A stretch of DNA of 64,000 nucleotides from Rhodococcus globerulus NBRC 14531 (lineage in GTDB: Bacteria; Actinomycetota; Actinomycetes; Mycobacteriales; Mycobacteriaceae). Positions 9,724 to 18,010 of the stretch are shown in pieces. The DNA is taken from contig NZ_BCWX01000001.1 of assembly GCF_001894805.1 (NCBI RefSeq), positions 1,116,001-1,180,000 on the forward strand, written 5' to 3'. The notes below the pieces were generated by a model. That model made no database searches and had not been told where the DNA came from. It worked only from the letters and a program-made list of their open reading frames with translations. Every line of letters starts with the position of its first letter. Within the stretch, counting starts at the first letter, position 1. A program made the translations under genes and the position numbers.

Positions 9724-10020
9724 ATGAGCGAGAACATGATCAGGTACGACTTCGGCGGACTTGCCATGTTGTCTGACGAAATGAAGCGTCAGGCGCAGGC
9801 GATCAACGACAAGCAGGGCGAGATCAAGGTTGTTGTCGACAACCTGCAGGCGGGATGGGAAGGTGCGGGTTCTGAAGCCTGGAACGACGCTCAGCGTCGG
9901 TGGGGGCAGGCGTCGGAAGAGCTGAACATCGTGCTGGCTCAGATCGCCAACGCAACCGCGAGTGGTTCCGATTCGATGCGCGACGCCGATCGCGCCGCCG
10001 CGAACGGCTTCGGGCGCTGA
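9724..10020 (+). CDS. WXG100-family ESX-4 substrate, partner of the preceding protein
   Basis: This 98-residue protein has the helix-turn-helix hairpin of WXG100 proteins, with turn AGWEGAGSEAW. Heptad-like hydrophobic spacing runs on both sides. It follows the first esx gene by 117 bases and is closed by a strong terminator. The ATG at 9724 is preferred over the in-frame GTG two codons earlier because ACGGGAGTG makes a plausible ribosome site for it. Together the two genes supply the expected substrate pair of the adjacent ESX-4 machine. No clear C-terminal YxxxD/E export signal is visible in either protein, so the signal may sit on only one partner in a diverged form. Confidence 0.87.
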   Translation: MSENMIRYDFGGLAMLSDEMKRQAQAINDKQGEIKVVVDNLQAGWEGAGSEAWNDAQRRWGQASEELNIVLAQIANATASGSDSMRDADRAAANGFGR

Positions 10021-10045
10021 CTTCACGTCGCATGTGGCTTTCCGT

Positions 10046-10082
10046 TTTCTACCCCGACGAGCATCGGTCGTCGGGGTAGAAA
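10046..10082 (+). terminator. Hairpin terminator after the esx pair
   Basis: Perfect 15-bp inverted repeat (TTTCTACCCCGACGA and its complement) around a 7-base loop, flanked by short A and T runs. It separates the ESX-4 transcript from the ribosomal protein operon. Confidence 0.8.
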
Positions 10083-10342
10083 GCTCTTGTATGAATGCTG
10101 CCAACGGTAGTCCGGACTCTCTTTGACCGGAGACGGTTGATACCGGTATCGTCTATCGGTGGCGTGCCGTAGGCCTCCGCATGTTGATGTCCGGATGTTT
10201 GATCGTGTGTTCGACTGCACGTTCGATTCCCGGAACTCGATGCGCAGGGTCCAGCGGTTCTCGGGTCTCAACTGGCCGCCGAGAATTGTCTATGCGATAC
10301 GCACATGGTCAGCAGTGGAATGAATTAAGACGAGGAAGTTCT
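10083..10342 (+). promoter_or_regulatory. rplM-rpsI promoter and leader region
   Basis: Together with the terminator on its left this makes a 322-base gap without a gene. A sigma-A-like promoter can be read as TTGACC at 10121-10126, an 18-base spacer and TATCGT at 10145-10150, leaving a leader of about 190 bases before rplM. Ribosomal protein L13 leaders are regulated in some phyla, but no convincing conserved structure was identified here. Confidence 0.4.
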
Positions 10343-10786
10343 GTGTCTACGTACACCCCGAAGGCCGGAGATGTGACCCACACGTGGCACGTCATCGACG
10401 CCACCGACGTGGTGCTGGGCCGTCTTGCCGTTCAGGCAGCGACCCTGCTGCGCGGTAAGCACAAGCCCACCTACGCTCCGCACATCGATGGTGGCGACTT
10501 CGTCGTCGTCATCAACGCCGAGAAGGTTGCCATCAGCGGCAACAAGCTCGTTGGCAAGAAGGTCTACCACCACTCCGGATTCCCGGGTGGCCTGAAGTCC
10601 CGCACCGTCGGAGAGGTCCTCGACCGGACCCCCGATCGCCTCGTGGAGAAGGCCATCGTCGGCATGCTCCCGAAGACCAAGCTTGGTCGCGCGATGAGCA
10701 GCAAGCTCAAGGTCTACGCGGGCCCGAATCACCCCCACACCGCGCAGCAGCCGGTGCCGTTCGAGATCAAGCAGGTCGCACAGTGA
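10343..10786 (+). CDS. rplM: 50S ribosomal protein L13
   Basis: This 147-residue protein is a full-length uL13, an early-assembling large-subunit protein. Recognisable blocks are [15 protein letters not shown] at the N-terminus, the [12 protein letters not shown] strand and the [12 protein letters not shown] motif near residues 112-123. The GTG start at 10343 follows AGGAAG by the right distance and gives the family length; the longer open frame upstream has no L13 similarity. Its stop overlaps the rpsI start (GTGA), the universal L13-S9 pairing. Expression should be high. Confidence 0.97.
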   Translation: MSTYTPKAGDVTHTWHVIDATDVVLGRLAVQAATLLRGKHKPTYAPHIDGGDFVVVINAEKVAISGNKLVGKKVYHHSGFPGGLKSRTVGEVLDRTPDRLVEKAIVGMLPKTKLGRAMSSKLKVYAGPNHPHTAQQPVPFEIKQVAQ

Positions 10787-11292
10787 CATCGCCGGAAGAG
10801 CAGAACGTGACCGAAGAAAACATCGAGGCAGTGGAAGAATTCGCCGCCGAAGCAGTCGAGGTCGTCGAAGAGGTTGCAGCGGCTACGCTGGCACCGATCG
10901 TCATCGATCGCCCGATCCAGACCGTTGGTCGTCGTAAGGAAGCGGTCGTCCGCGTCCGCATGATCCCCGGCACCGGCCAGTTCAAGCTCAACGGCCGCAC
11001 CATCGAGGATTACTTCCCGAACAAGGTGCACCAGCAGCTGATCAAGGCTCCGCTGGTTACGGTTGAGCGTCCCGAGTCTTTCGACATCGTTGCACTGCTG
11101 CACGGTGGCGGACCGTCCGGTCAGGCAGGCGCGTTGCGTCTGGCTATCGCTCGTGCGCTCATCGAGGTCACCCCCGATGATCGTCCGGCACTCAAGAAGG
11201 CCGGCTTCCTGACCCGTGACGCTCGCGCAGTCGAGCGTAAGAAGTACGGACTGAAGAAGGCTCGTAAGGCATCGCAGTACTCGAAGCGTTGA
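10783..11292 (+). CDS. rpsI: 30S ribosomal protein S9
   Basis: This 169-residue uS9 has the conserved core [17 protein letters not shown], the [10 protein letters not shown] block, [19 protein letters not shown] and the basic C-terminal tail ending [12 protein letters not shown], which reaches toward the P-site tRNA. The first 40 residues form an acidic Glu/Ala-rich extension typical of actinobacterial S9. It is coupled to rplM by overlapping stop and start codons and is followed by a strong terminator. Confidence 0.97.
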   Translation: MTSPEEQNVTEENIEAVEEFAAEAVEVVEEVAAATLAPIVIDRPIQTVGRRKEAVVRVRMIPGTGQFKLNGRTIEDYFPNKVHQQLIKAPLVTVERPESFDIVALLHGGGPSGQAGALRLAIARALIEVTPDDRPALKKAGFLTRDARAVERKKYGLKKARKASQYSKR

Positions 11293-11343
11293 TGCTTCGC
11301 CGAGGTTGACCGGCTGGTCTGCTTCGGCACCTGTTCGACTCGA

Positions 11344-11386
11344 GAGCAGGCGTCCATCGTTACCGGACGCCTGCTCTTGTGTTTTT
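11344..11386 (+). terminator. Rho-independent terminator of rplM-rpsI
   Basis: A perfect 12-bp stem (GAGCAGGCGTCC and its complement) with a 9-base loop is followed by TTGTGTTTTT. It lies about 50 bases downstream of rpsI and about 50 bases before glmM, which therefore needs its own promoter. Confidence 0.9.
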
Positions 11387-11436
11387 CGGGAAAGATATTT
11401 CACAGAACTCGCACAAGATATTCAGGGAGTTGTTCG

Positions 11437-12783
11437 ATGGGGCGGTTGTTCGGAACTGACGGTGTGCGCGGCTTGGCCAATGGTGATCTGACGGCGGATC
11501 TTGCGCTGCGATTGTCGATAGCGGCTGCGCATGTTCTGGCAGCTGAATCAACCGGTGGTGGCACCCGCCGCCCGACCGCGGTCGTCGGACGCGATCCTCG
11601 TGCGAGCGGTGAAATGCTCCAGGCAGCTGTCACGGCGGGGCTGACTTCGGCCGGCATCGACGTCTTGGATGTCGGCGTTCTGCCGACACCAGCGGTTGCC
11701 TATCTGACTGGTTTGTTCGATGCGAGTCTCGGCGTGATGATCTCCGCCTCTCACAATCCGATGCCGGACAACGGCATCAAGATCTTTGCCGCGGGTGGAC
11801 ACAAACTCGACGACGATGTCGAGGCCGCAATCGAGGCCGCCATCGACGGTGGTGTGGCGCCGAAGTTGCCGACCGGCGCGGGTATCGGGCGAGTACGCCC
11901 GGTCGGTGATGCCGCTGCGCTCTACTTGCAGCATCTCGGCACCGCTCTGACTCAGCCGCTCGACGGCCTGACCGTTGTTGTGGACTGCGCAAATGGGGCA
12001 GCCTCCGAGGTCGGCCCGGCGGCCTATCGGGCTGCGGGTGCGACGGTGATCGCGATCAGCGCCGAACCGGACGGCCTCAACATCAACGACGGTTGTGGAT
12101 CCACTCACCTGGAGAATCTGCAGAAAGCAGTGGTTGAGCACGGCGCCGATCTTGGTCTTGCCCACGACGGTGACGCCGACCGTTGCCTCGCCGTCGACGA
12201 GACCGGGGCAGTGATCGACGGCGACGTGATCATGGCGGTGCTGGCGGTGGCGATGCACGAATCCGGAGAATTGGTCGACAACACACTTGTGGCGACCGTA
12301 ATGAGCAACCTGGGTTTGCACCTTGCGATGCGGGCAGCGGGTATCGACGTGGTCACAGCGGCGGTCGGTGACCGCTATGTGTTGGAAGAACTTCGTACCG
12401 GCGGATACAGCTTGGGCGGCGAACAGTCCGGACACGTGGTGTTCCCCGGATTCGGAACAACCGGAGACGGCGTGCTCACCGGACTTCGATTGCTGGCCAG
12501 GATGGCGCAGACGGGTAAGTCGTCCTCGCAGCTCGCCGCAACGATGACGTCGCTTCCGCAGGTCTTGGTGAATGTGAGGGTGGAAGACAAAGCAGCAGTT
12601 GCCGCAGCGACCTCGGTAATGGCAGCGGTCGCCGATGCCGAGCGTGTGCTCGGTGACGCCGGCCGTGTTCTGCTTCGACCTTCCGGTACCGAACAATTGG
12701 TGCGAGTCATGGTCGAAGCTGCGGATCTCGGTGTGGCACGCAAGCTTGCCGACGAGCTGGCAGAAACCGTCGCAGCGGTGTAA
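11437..12783 (+). CDS. glmM: Phosphoglucosamine mutase
   Basis: This 448-residue enzyme converts glucosamine-6-phosphate to glucosamine-1-phosphate for UDP-GlcNAc and peptidoglycan. The alpha-D-phosphohexomutase motifs are in order: the start [11 protein letters not shown], active-site phosphoserine S105 in ISASHNP, metal loop DGDADRC, sugar-binding GEQSGH and phosphate-binding [12 protein letters not shown]. The Q in the last motif is a mild change from the more common P. ATG at 11437 follows AGGGAG and fits the family N-terminus. Its partner glmS lies 2.9 kb downstream. Confidence 0.97.
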   Translation: MGRLFGTDGVRGLANGDLTADLALRLSIAAAHVLAAESTGGGTRRPTAVVGRDPRASGEMLQAAVTAGLTSAGIDVLDVGVLPTPAVAYLTGLFDASLGVMISASHNPMPDNGIKIFAAGGHKLDDDVEAAIEAAIDGGVAPKLPTGAGIGRVRPVGDAAALYLQHLGTALTQPLDGLTVVVDCANGAASEVGPAAYRAAGATVIAISAEPDGLNINDGCGSTHLENLQKAVVEHGADLGLAHDGDADRCLAVDETGAVIDGDVIMAVLAVAMHESGELVDNTLVATVMSNLGLHLAMRAAGIDVVTAAVGDRYVLEELRTGGYSLGGEQSGHVVFPGFGTTGDGVLTGLRLLARMAQTGKSSSQLAATMTSLPQVLVNVRVEDKAAVAAATSVMAAVADAERVLGDAGRVLLRPSGTEQLVRVMVEAADLGVARKLADELAETVAAV

Positions 12784-12907
12784 CCGCATGTAGCGTGATC
12801 GTCCGGTGGGGAACTGAATTCTCGTGGGAACGACCCACGGGGTTCGTGCGTCCAAGTAGTCATGGACCGCCGGATCTTTCGTGCGGCCGGGCGAAACGGA
12901 GTTCCGC

Positions 12908-13225
12908 ATGGATATCGACCACACTGCTACCGATGAGCTCGAGCGTCGGACAGCGGCGCTTGCGCAACAGATGGGTGTGACTGCACGAACGTTGGAATTT
13001 CCCGAGTTCTCGGGCGCGTGTGCAGGCCGGGATTACGTCGAGTGTGGCAACACGCTAGCTGCTGCGCTGGGTGGGCTCCGGATACGGATGGTGGAACGTG
13101 CCCAGTTCGTCGAGGCTCTCGGCGCGCGTATCGGTACTTCCGCCCAAGCGATTGCGGATGTCGATCTGGGATTGGCAGACCAATTGCGAATGCACAGCCG
13201 CGAGTATACGAAATCAGGTTTCTGA
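12908..13225 (+). CDS. Small helical protein, Rv3440c-position, possibly EspC/WXG100-related
   Basis: This 105-residue protein is predicted to be almost entirely helical, with a central turn near GRDYVECG and no W-x-G motif. Its size and helix-turn-helix look recall EspC-like or WXG100-like ESX-associated proteins, but the similarity is too weak for a firm call. It stands where M. tuberculosis has Rv3440c, after glmM, and its stop overlaps the next ATG (TGATG). It is the first gene of a three-gene coupled operon. No signal peptide or TM segment is visible. The ATG at 12908 is used; a GTG-type start slightly upstream is possible. Confidence 0.6.
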   Translation: MDIDHTATDELERRTAALAQQMGVTARTLEFPEFSGACAGRDYVECGNTLAAALGGLRIRMVERAQFVEALGARIGTSAQAIADVDLGLADQLRMHSREYTKSGF

Positions 13226-14490
13226 TGCCGATTCGCAATGCGGCCACGTCGACAGCTTCGGCAGATGCTGCGGAATCTATTATTGCGCAACGTAATTCGT
13301 TGTCGGTTCCGGACGAAATTCTCGACTCCGGTAGCGTCGGATTGGATTTCTTCGAGCGTTTTCACGACGCGGCCACTCGTCTCGGTATCGAAATGCGACC
13401 GCTGGGTAGCTACGACGAGATGTATCGTGCCGAATCGGGAATCGATCTGCAGGCTCTGCACGCTGACGTGTCGACGATGTCCCTTGCGGCGGAAGCGTCG
13501 TCGCGCGATTCGCAGGACTTCGCGGTCCTGTCCGAGTCGCTCGCGGAGATCTGGAATGTCGAGGCTGTGGACGACGTTGCCGGACGAGTGCGCGACGAGC
13601 AGCGAAGAGCGGAAGTCGACGTGGAGGCCATGCCGTTGCTGATTTCCGTCGCCGACGAGCTGGCAGGAATCGTTCGAACTGCTGTGGTGGACAAGGCTTT
13701 CAAGGTTGCGTCGCTGAATCGAGAAACGATCGGCGGTATCGATGCGCAGCGCATCGATCAGCTGGTGGACGTGAGCACGCAGCAAGGGGGCGTGGACGCA
13801 GTTGCCAAGGCTGCCACGTGGTTTGCGCCGTTGTCGGATGAGCAATTCAGAGCGGTGCGATATGCCGCGCCGGTCGATCAGATCGAAACTTGTAGAGCAG
13901 CAGCAGATCTCGTCAGACCTTGGATCGATCAGATCTTCAGGCCTGTGTACGTGGATACCCGCGACGAGTTCGACCGCGCCTGCGAGCAGGCCCGGGTGGC
14001 TCTGACCGACGCTTTCGGGGTTGCCGCCGGTATCGTCTCCGAACTGTTTCCGGTCGAGAGTGAATCTACCGAAACGCGGCATTCTTCAGTTCCGGCCGAC
14101 GCAGCGCAGACATCCGTGCCGCAAGCAGTCGAACCGTCGGGGGACAGGGTTGCACCTGCACTCGAGTTGGCGGTCGGTGCAAATACCTGGGGGTTCTCGC
14201 TCGCGCCGGACGGACGTGGGGTCAGTCTTGAAGTTCGTGACCTGTCAGGGGAGTCCGTCACTGTCACTGTGGAATTGGACGAGCACGGCTGGCCGAGAAT
14301 CGCGGTGGAGACGGATGCCGCTCCCGTAATGTCCGAGGCGCCGGAGCCCGCGCCGCAGCAGTACCAACCCCCGAATCCAACTCCAGTAGACACTGCGCCG
14401 TCAGAAGACCCTGCACCGCCAGAACACCGTGAGTCGCTGAACGAACCGATTGTGACCGGAGCCGAATTAGCCGGGGCGGGGCCGATATGA
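13225..14490 (+). CDS. Conserved hypothetical protein with Pro/Glu-rich tail (Rv3439c-like)
   Basis: This 421-residue protein has no recognised enzyme motif. Residues 1 to about 275 are rich in helices and charged residues, suggesting coiled-coil or helical-bundle packing. A variable linker (about 280-310) leads to a small beta-rich module containing NTWGFSLAPDGRGVSLEV, repeated as VTVTVELDEHGWPRI. The end is a Pro/Glu-rich disordered tail. The same position in M. tuberculosis holds Rv3439c, an Ala/Pro-rich hypothetical protein. Its start overlaps the stop of the upstream gene and its stop overlaps the next start, so the three products are probably made in fixed ratio. Confidence 0.72.
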   Translation: MPIRNAATSTASADAAESIIAQRNSLSVPDEILDSGSVGLDFFERFHDAATRLGIEMRPLGSYDEMYRAESGIDLQALHADVSTMSLAAEASSRDSQDFAVLSESLAEIWNVEAVDDVAGRVRDEQRRAEVDVEAMPLLISVADELAGIVRTAVVDKAFKVASLNRETIGGIDAQRIDQLVDVSTQQGGVDAVAKAATWFAPLSDEQFRAVRYAAPVDQIETCRAAADLVRPWIDQIFRPVYVDTRDEFDRACEQARVALTDAFGVAAGIVSELFPVESESTETRHSSVPADAAQTSVPQAVEPSGDRVAPALELAVGANTWGFSLAPDGRGVSLEVRDLSGESVTVTVELDEHGWPRIAVETDAAPVMSEAPEPAPQQYQPPNPTPVDTAPSEDPAPPEHRESLNEPIVTGAELAGAGPI

Positions 14491-14774
14491 GTTTGTCGCA
14501 GTTCGACGCCATCAATGCGGCCATGGATTCGCAACTCGCCGAATTTCGCATGCGACGATCTGCTGCCGAACGTGACCACCAACAGCGGTGTGCACAATTC
14601 GGCGAATTGTCTACCGGTGTGAAGGAGTTCGGGCGTTTACCCTTCGAACAGGGCGCGTTTCTGCGATCAGCGTCCGCGTCGATGCCTGGCGACACTGCGA
14701 AGTCCGGCCAGCCGGTACGAGATTCGAGTGCTGATTACCGGGAAACTGCCTGGCTCCGGCGAGCGTCGGACTGA
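14487..14774 (+). CDS. Small hypothetical protein, third gene of the post-glmM operon
   Basis: This 95-residue protein is coupled to the preceding gene by ATGA overlap. Residues 1-40 form a charged helix (MSLSQFDAINAAMDSQLAEF and on); the rest looks disordered. No domain is recognised. The 3' end overlaps the convergent hydrolase gene by 40 bases, which is unusual in this window and means the last residues are constrained by both strands. Confidence 0.6.
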   Translation: MSLSQFDAINAAMDSQLAEFRMRRSAAERDHQQRCAQFGELSTGVKEFGRLPFEQGAFLRSASASMPGDTAKSGQPVRDSSADYRETAWLRRASD

Positions 14775-15592
14775 GAGTGGGTGTCGGACTGAGTATCCGC
14801 GTCGAACATGGGCGAGGTGTGCGGGAATTCGGTGTCCTGATCGGCAAATGCTTCGTAGCGCTTGTCGCCGGTCAGGTGGAATAGAAGGAATCCCGTCAGC
14901 AGGCAACGCGTCGTGGCCTGTGTTTTGCGTTCGGAGCCGCCGAGGCCCAATGCTCCCAGAAGGCGACGCCCTTCGATGAGACCAGCGTCCTGGGCGTCGT
15001 CGACGGTTCGTCCGATTACGGGTCCGCCCCATTCGCGGGTGAGCGGGCGGGCGTTGCTGGTGAGTGAGTCGACGTCATCCTCGCCGGCGAGGATCAGCCC
15101 GGGGGCTGTGATCTTGGACGCGTAGTTCTCGGCTTTGGGGGCGGTGGGTGCGGGGAAGAGTGCGGCGACGGCGGCGACGTTTCCACGTTGTGCGGCTGCG
15201 AGGACCGCGGCACCGGCACCCATCCCGTGTCCGGCAAATGCGACGTGGTCAGGATGAACGCTGATCTGCCCGGGACCGAGTCGGACGCCGACGCAGATGT
15301 CGAGGGTCGAGCGCAGGTCTGCGGCCAATCCGAGGTGCGAGGGGACGGGGCCACGCTCACTTTCGGGTGCTGCGGCGACAATTCCCCAGGAAGCGAGATG
15401 CTGAAGTGTTTGTTCGTATTTGTGCGCACCGACCATCCAGCCGTGCCCGAAGGCGACGGCGGGGAGATTGAAGCCCGTTTCCGGGGTGTAGACGACTCCT
15501 GGTTGACCGGCCAGAGCGAGGTTGCCGCGCAGAACGCGGTGCGGTCCGCGCTTGGACAGCTCACGGGTCAGTGCCTTCAGTTTCGGTGCCAC
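14735..15592 (-). CDS. Alpha/beta hydrolase, dienelactone-hydrolase/lipase-like
   Basis: This 285-residue hydrolase has an oxyanion strand VAFGHGWMVG near residue 46 and nucleophile elbow GHGMGAGAAV. Within that elbow the expected Ser position is occupied by Met or Gly (G-H-G-M-G), so the catalytic nucleophile is not canonical. A possible acid lies in LAGEDDVDS. The last 40 residues are Asp/Ser-rich and probably disordered. It is the counterpart by position of Rv3438. With no clear G-x-S-x-G, it may be a non-catalytic or altered-specificity member. It converges on the post-glmM operon. Confidence 0.75.
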   Translation of the reverse strand: MAPKLKALTRELSKRGPHRVLRGNLALAGQPGVVYTPETGFNLPAVAFGHGWMVGAHKYEQTLQHLASWGIVAAAPESERGPVPSHLGLAADLRSTLDICVGVRLGPGQISVHPDHVAFAGHGMGAGAAVLAAAQRGNVAAVAALFPAPTAPKAENYASKITAPGLILAGEDDVDSLTSNARPLTREWGGPVIGRTVDDAQDAGLIEGRRLLGALGLGGSERKTQATTRCLLTGFLLFHLTGDKRYEAFADQDTEFPHTSPMFDADTQSDTHSQSDARRSQAVSR

Positions 15593-15681
15593 GGATCAAG
15601 ACGTTATCCGATGTGGCCGTCGGCGTGCCCTGGCAACCGCAGAATGCGCGTGCGACGGGTGTCCAAGTACCCTGATTCACC

Positions 15682-17544
15682 ATGTGCGGAATCGTGGGAT
15701 ACGTCGGCCACCGCCCAGCTCTGGGTGTCGTGGTGGAAGCTTTGCGGCGAATGGAGTATCGCGGCTACGACTCCTCGGGAATCGCGATTCTCGACGGAGT
15801 GGGTGGCGTTGAGATCGAGCGTAAGGCCGGGAAGCTGGCCAACCTCGAAGCTGAGTTGGAAGAGATCGGTGCGGACAGCTTTGTCGGCTCAACGGGCATG
15901 GGTCATACCCGGTGGGCTACACATGGTCGACCGACCGATCGGAATGCCCACCCGCATCGCGACGCGAGTGGGAAGCTTGCGGTGGTCCACAACGGCATCA
16001 TCGAGAACTTCGCTCCGCTGCGTGCTGAGCTCGAGGCTGCCGGCATCGAACTGCTCAGTGACACCGATACCGAGGTAACGGTCCATCTGGTGGCGCGTGC
16101 GTACGCGGAGGGCCCGACTGCGGGTGATTTCGTCGAGAGCGCGTTGTCGGTTGTCCGTCGTCTCGAAGGCGCGTTCACGTTGCTGTTCACGCACGCCGAT
16201 CATGCGGACACGATTGTCGCTGCGCGTCGTTCGACGCCGTTGGTGGTGGGTGTCGGTGAGGGCGAGATGTTCCTCGGTTCCGATGTGGCGGCGTTCATCG
16301 AGCACACACGCGACGCGGTGGAACTCGGTCAGGATCAGGCGGTGGTGATCACCGCGAACAGCTACCGGATCTCCGATTTCTCCGGCAACGAAGCGCAGGG
16401 GCGCCCGTTCCAAATCGACTGGGATCTTGCGGCTGCCGAAAAGGGCGGTCACGACTACTTCATGCTCAAGGAGATCGAGGAGCAGCCGACCGCAGTTGCG
16501 GATACGCTTCTCGGGCACTTCGAGAACGGCAAGATCGTTCTCGACGAGCAGCGGTTGTCCGACCAGGAACTGCGCGACGTCGACAAGGTTTTTGTCGTGG
16601 CCTGTGGCAGCGCGTATCACTCCGGTTTGTTGGCGAAGTATGCGATCGAACATTGGACTCGGCTTCCGGTCGAGGTGGAGCTGGCGAGCGAATTCCGTTA
16701 CCGGGACCCGGTTCTGGACCGTTCGACGCTGGTTGTTGCCATCTCGCAGTCCGGCGAGACCGCCGATACGCTCGAAGCCGTCAAGCATGCCAAGGATCAG
16801 AAGGCTCGGGTTCTCGCGATCTGCAACACCAACGGCGCGCAGATCCCCCGTGAGGCGGACGCTGTTCTCTACACGCGGGCGGGACCGGAAATCGCCGTCG
16901 CGTCCACCAAGGCATTCCTGGCGCAGGTGACGGCAAATTACCTTGTCGGGTTGGCCTTGGCGCAGGCGCGCGGCACCAAGTACCCGGACGAAGTTGCCCG
17001 TGAGTACGCGGACCTCGAGGCGATGCCGGCTCTGGTGAGCAAGGTCATCGAGAACGCGGAACCGATCCGTGAGCTGGCTCGCACGTTTGCGCATGCGTCG
17101 ACGGTTCTGTTCCTGGGGCGTCACGTTGGGTACCCGGTTGCGCTCGAGGGTGCGCTCAAGCTCAAGGAGCTTGCGTACATGCATGCCGAGGGCTTTGCGG
17201 CGGGCGAGCTCAAGCACGGGCCGATCGCGTTGATCGAGGAGGGCCTGCCGGTCATCATCGTCATGCCGTCGCCGAAGGGCCGTGCGGTGTTGCACTCGAA
17301 GTTGGTGTCCAACATTCAGGAGATCAAGGCGCGTGGTGCAACGACGATCGTGATCGCCGAGGAAGGTGACGACGCAGTACGTGCGCACGCGGATCACCTG
17401 ATCGAGATCCCGGCGTCGCCGACCCTCTTGCAGCCGTTGCTGTCCACGGTACCGCTGCAGATCTTTGCCGCGGAGGTGGCCGCGGCACGTGGCTACGACG
17501 TCGACAAGCCGCGTAACCTGGCGAAATCGGTTACCGTCGAATAG
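15682..17544 (+). CDS. glmS: Glutamine-fructose-6-phosphate aminotransferase (isomerising)
   Basis: This 620-residue enzyme makes glucosamine-6-phosphate from fructose-6-phosphate and glutamine, the first committed step to UDP-GlcNAc. It begins MCGIVGYVG; after Met removal Cys1 is the glutaminase nucleophile. RRMEYRGYDSSGIA and GHTRWATHG are class II amidotransferase signatures. Two SIS sugar-isomerase domains follow (about 290-430 and 460-600), including ISQSGETADT and a C-terminal KPRNLAKSVTVE. It is monocistronic, with a perfect hairpin immediately after the stop. Confidence 0.97.
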   Translation: MCGIVGYVGHRPALGVVVEALRRMEYRGYDSSGIAILDGVGGVEIERKAGKLANLEAELEEIGADSFVGSTGMGHTRWATHGRPTDRNAHPHRDASGKLAVVHNGIIENFAPLRAELEAAGIELLSDTDTEVTVHLVARAYAEGPTAGDFVESALSVVRRLEGAFTLLFTHADHADTIVAARRSTPLVVGVGEGEMFLGSDVAAFIEHTRDAVELGQDQAVVITANSYRISDFSGNEAQGRPFQIDWDLAAAEKGGHDYFMLKEIEEQPTAVADTLLGHFENGKIVLDEQRLSDQELRDVDKVFVVACGSAYHSGLLAKYAIEHWTRLPVEVELASEFRYRDPVLDRSTLVVAISQSGETADTLEAVKHAKDQKARVLAICNTNGAQIPREADAVLYTRAGPEIAVASTKAFLAQVTANYLVGLALAQARGTKYPDEVAREYADLEAMPALVSKVIENAEPIRELARTFAHASTVLFLGRHVGYPVALEGALKLKELAYMHAEGFAAGELKHGPIALIEEGLPVIIVMPSPKGRAVLHSKLVSNIQEIKARGATTIVIAEEGDDAVRAHADHLIEIPASPTLLQPLLSTVPLQIFAAEVAAARGYDVDKPRNLAKSVTVE

Positions 17545-17560
17545 CTTTCGGTGAAATCAG

Positions 17561-17592
17561 TGAGGCCCGCAACCTTCCGGTTGCGGGCCTCA
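17561..17592. terminator. Bidirectional hairpin between glmS and the cupredoxin gene
   Basis: Perfect 14-bp stem (TGAGGCCCGCAACC and complement) with a TTCC tetraloop between two convergent genes. There is no long U-tract on either strand. Confidence 0.8.
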
Positions 17593-17605
17593 TTGCTGCC
17601 GAAAG

Positions 17606-17971
17606 TTATTGAACGATCACAGTGCCTCGCATGTCGGGGTGCGGTGTGCAGGTGTAGTCGTAGGTTCCGGGTTCGTCGAAGGTGGCCGTGTAGGTGCCCG
17701 ACTTCTTGAGCGGGCTACGTAGCAGGCTTCGGGCACTGCCGATGCCTTTGACGTCGTGGGCCATGCCCCCGTCGTCGAACACCCAGGTGACCGTGTCACC
17801 CACGTTCACGGTGATGGATGCGGGGGAGTAGGCCATCCCGGTGACGGTGACGACGGGGCCACTCAGCGTGGTTTCGGGCGCACTAGGGGTGGAATCCGTG
17901 CTGGAACTGCACCCGACGAGGCCGGCGGTGAGCACGAGGCCCGCGAACATCGGGACGAGACGTGATTTCAT
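17606..17971 (-). CDS. Cupredoxin-family copper lipoprotein
   Basis: This 121-residue lipoprotein has a signal peptide ending in a lipobox before C21 (GLVGC). A single plastocyanin/amicyanin-like domain follows, with type-1 copper ligands H72 (MAHDV), C108, H111 and M114 (C-T-P-H-P-D-M). It should be anchored on the outer face of the membrane and carry electrons or buffer copper; the partner is not evident here. ATG at 17971 is preferred to an upstream in-frame ATG because it starts at the basic n-region of the signal peptide. It is divergent from nnr. Confidence 0.87.
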   Translation of the reverse strand: MKSRLVPMFAGLVLTAGLVGCSSSTDSTPSAPETTLSGPVVTVTGMAYSPASITVNVGDTVTWVFDDGGMAHDVKGIGSARSLLRSPLKKSGTYTATFDEPGTYDYTCTPHPDMRGTVIVQ

Positions 17972-18010
17972 GGTTCCGAGGGTAGCGACTTGCAAACGAA
18001 GGGTTCCGGC

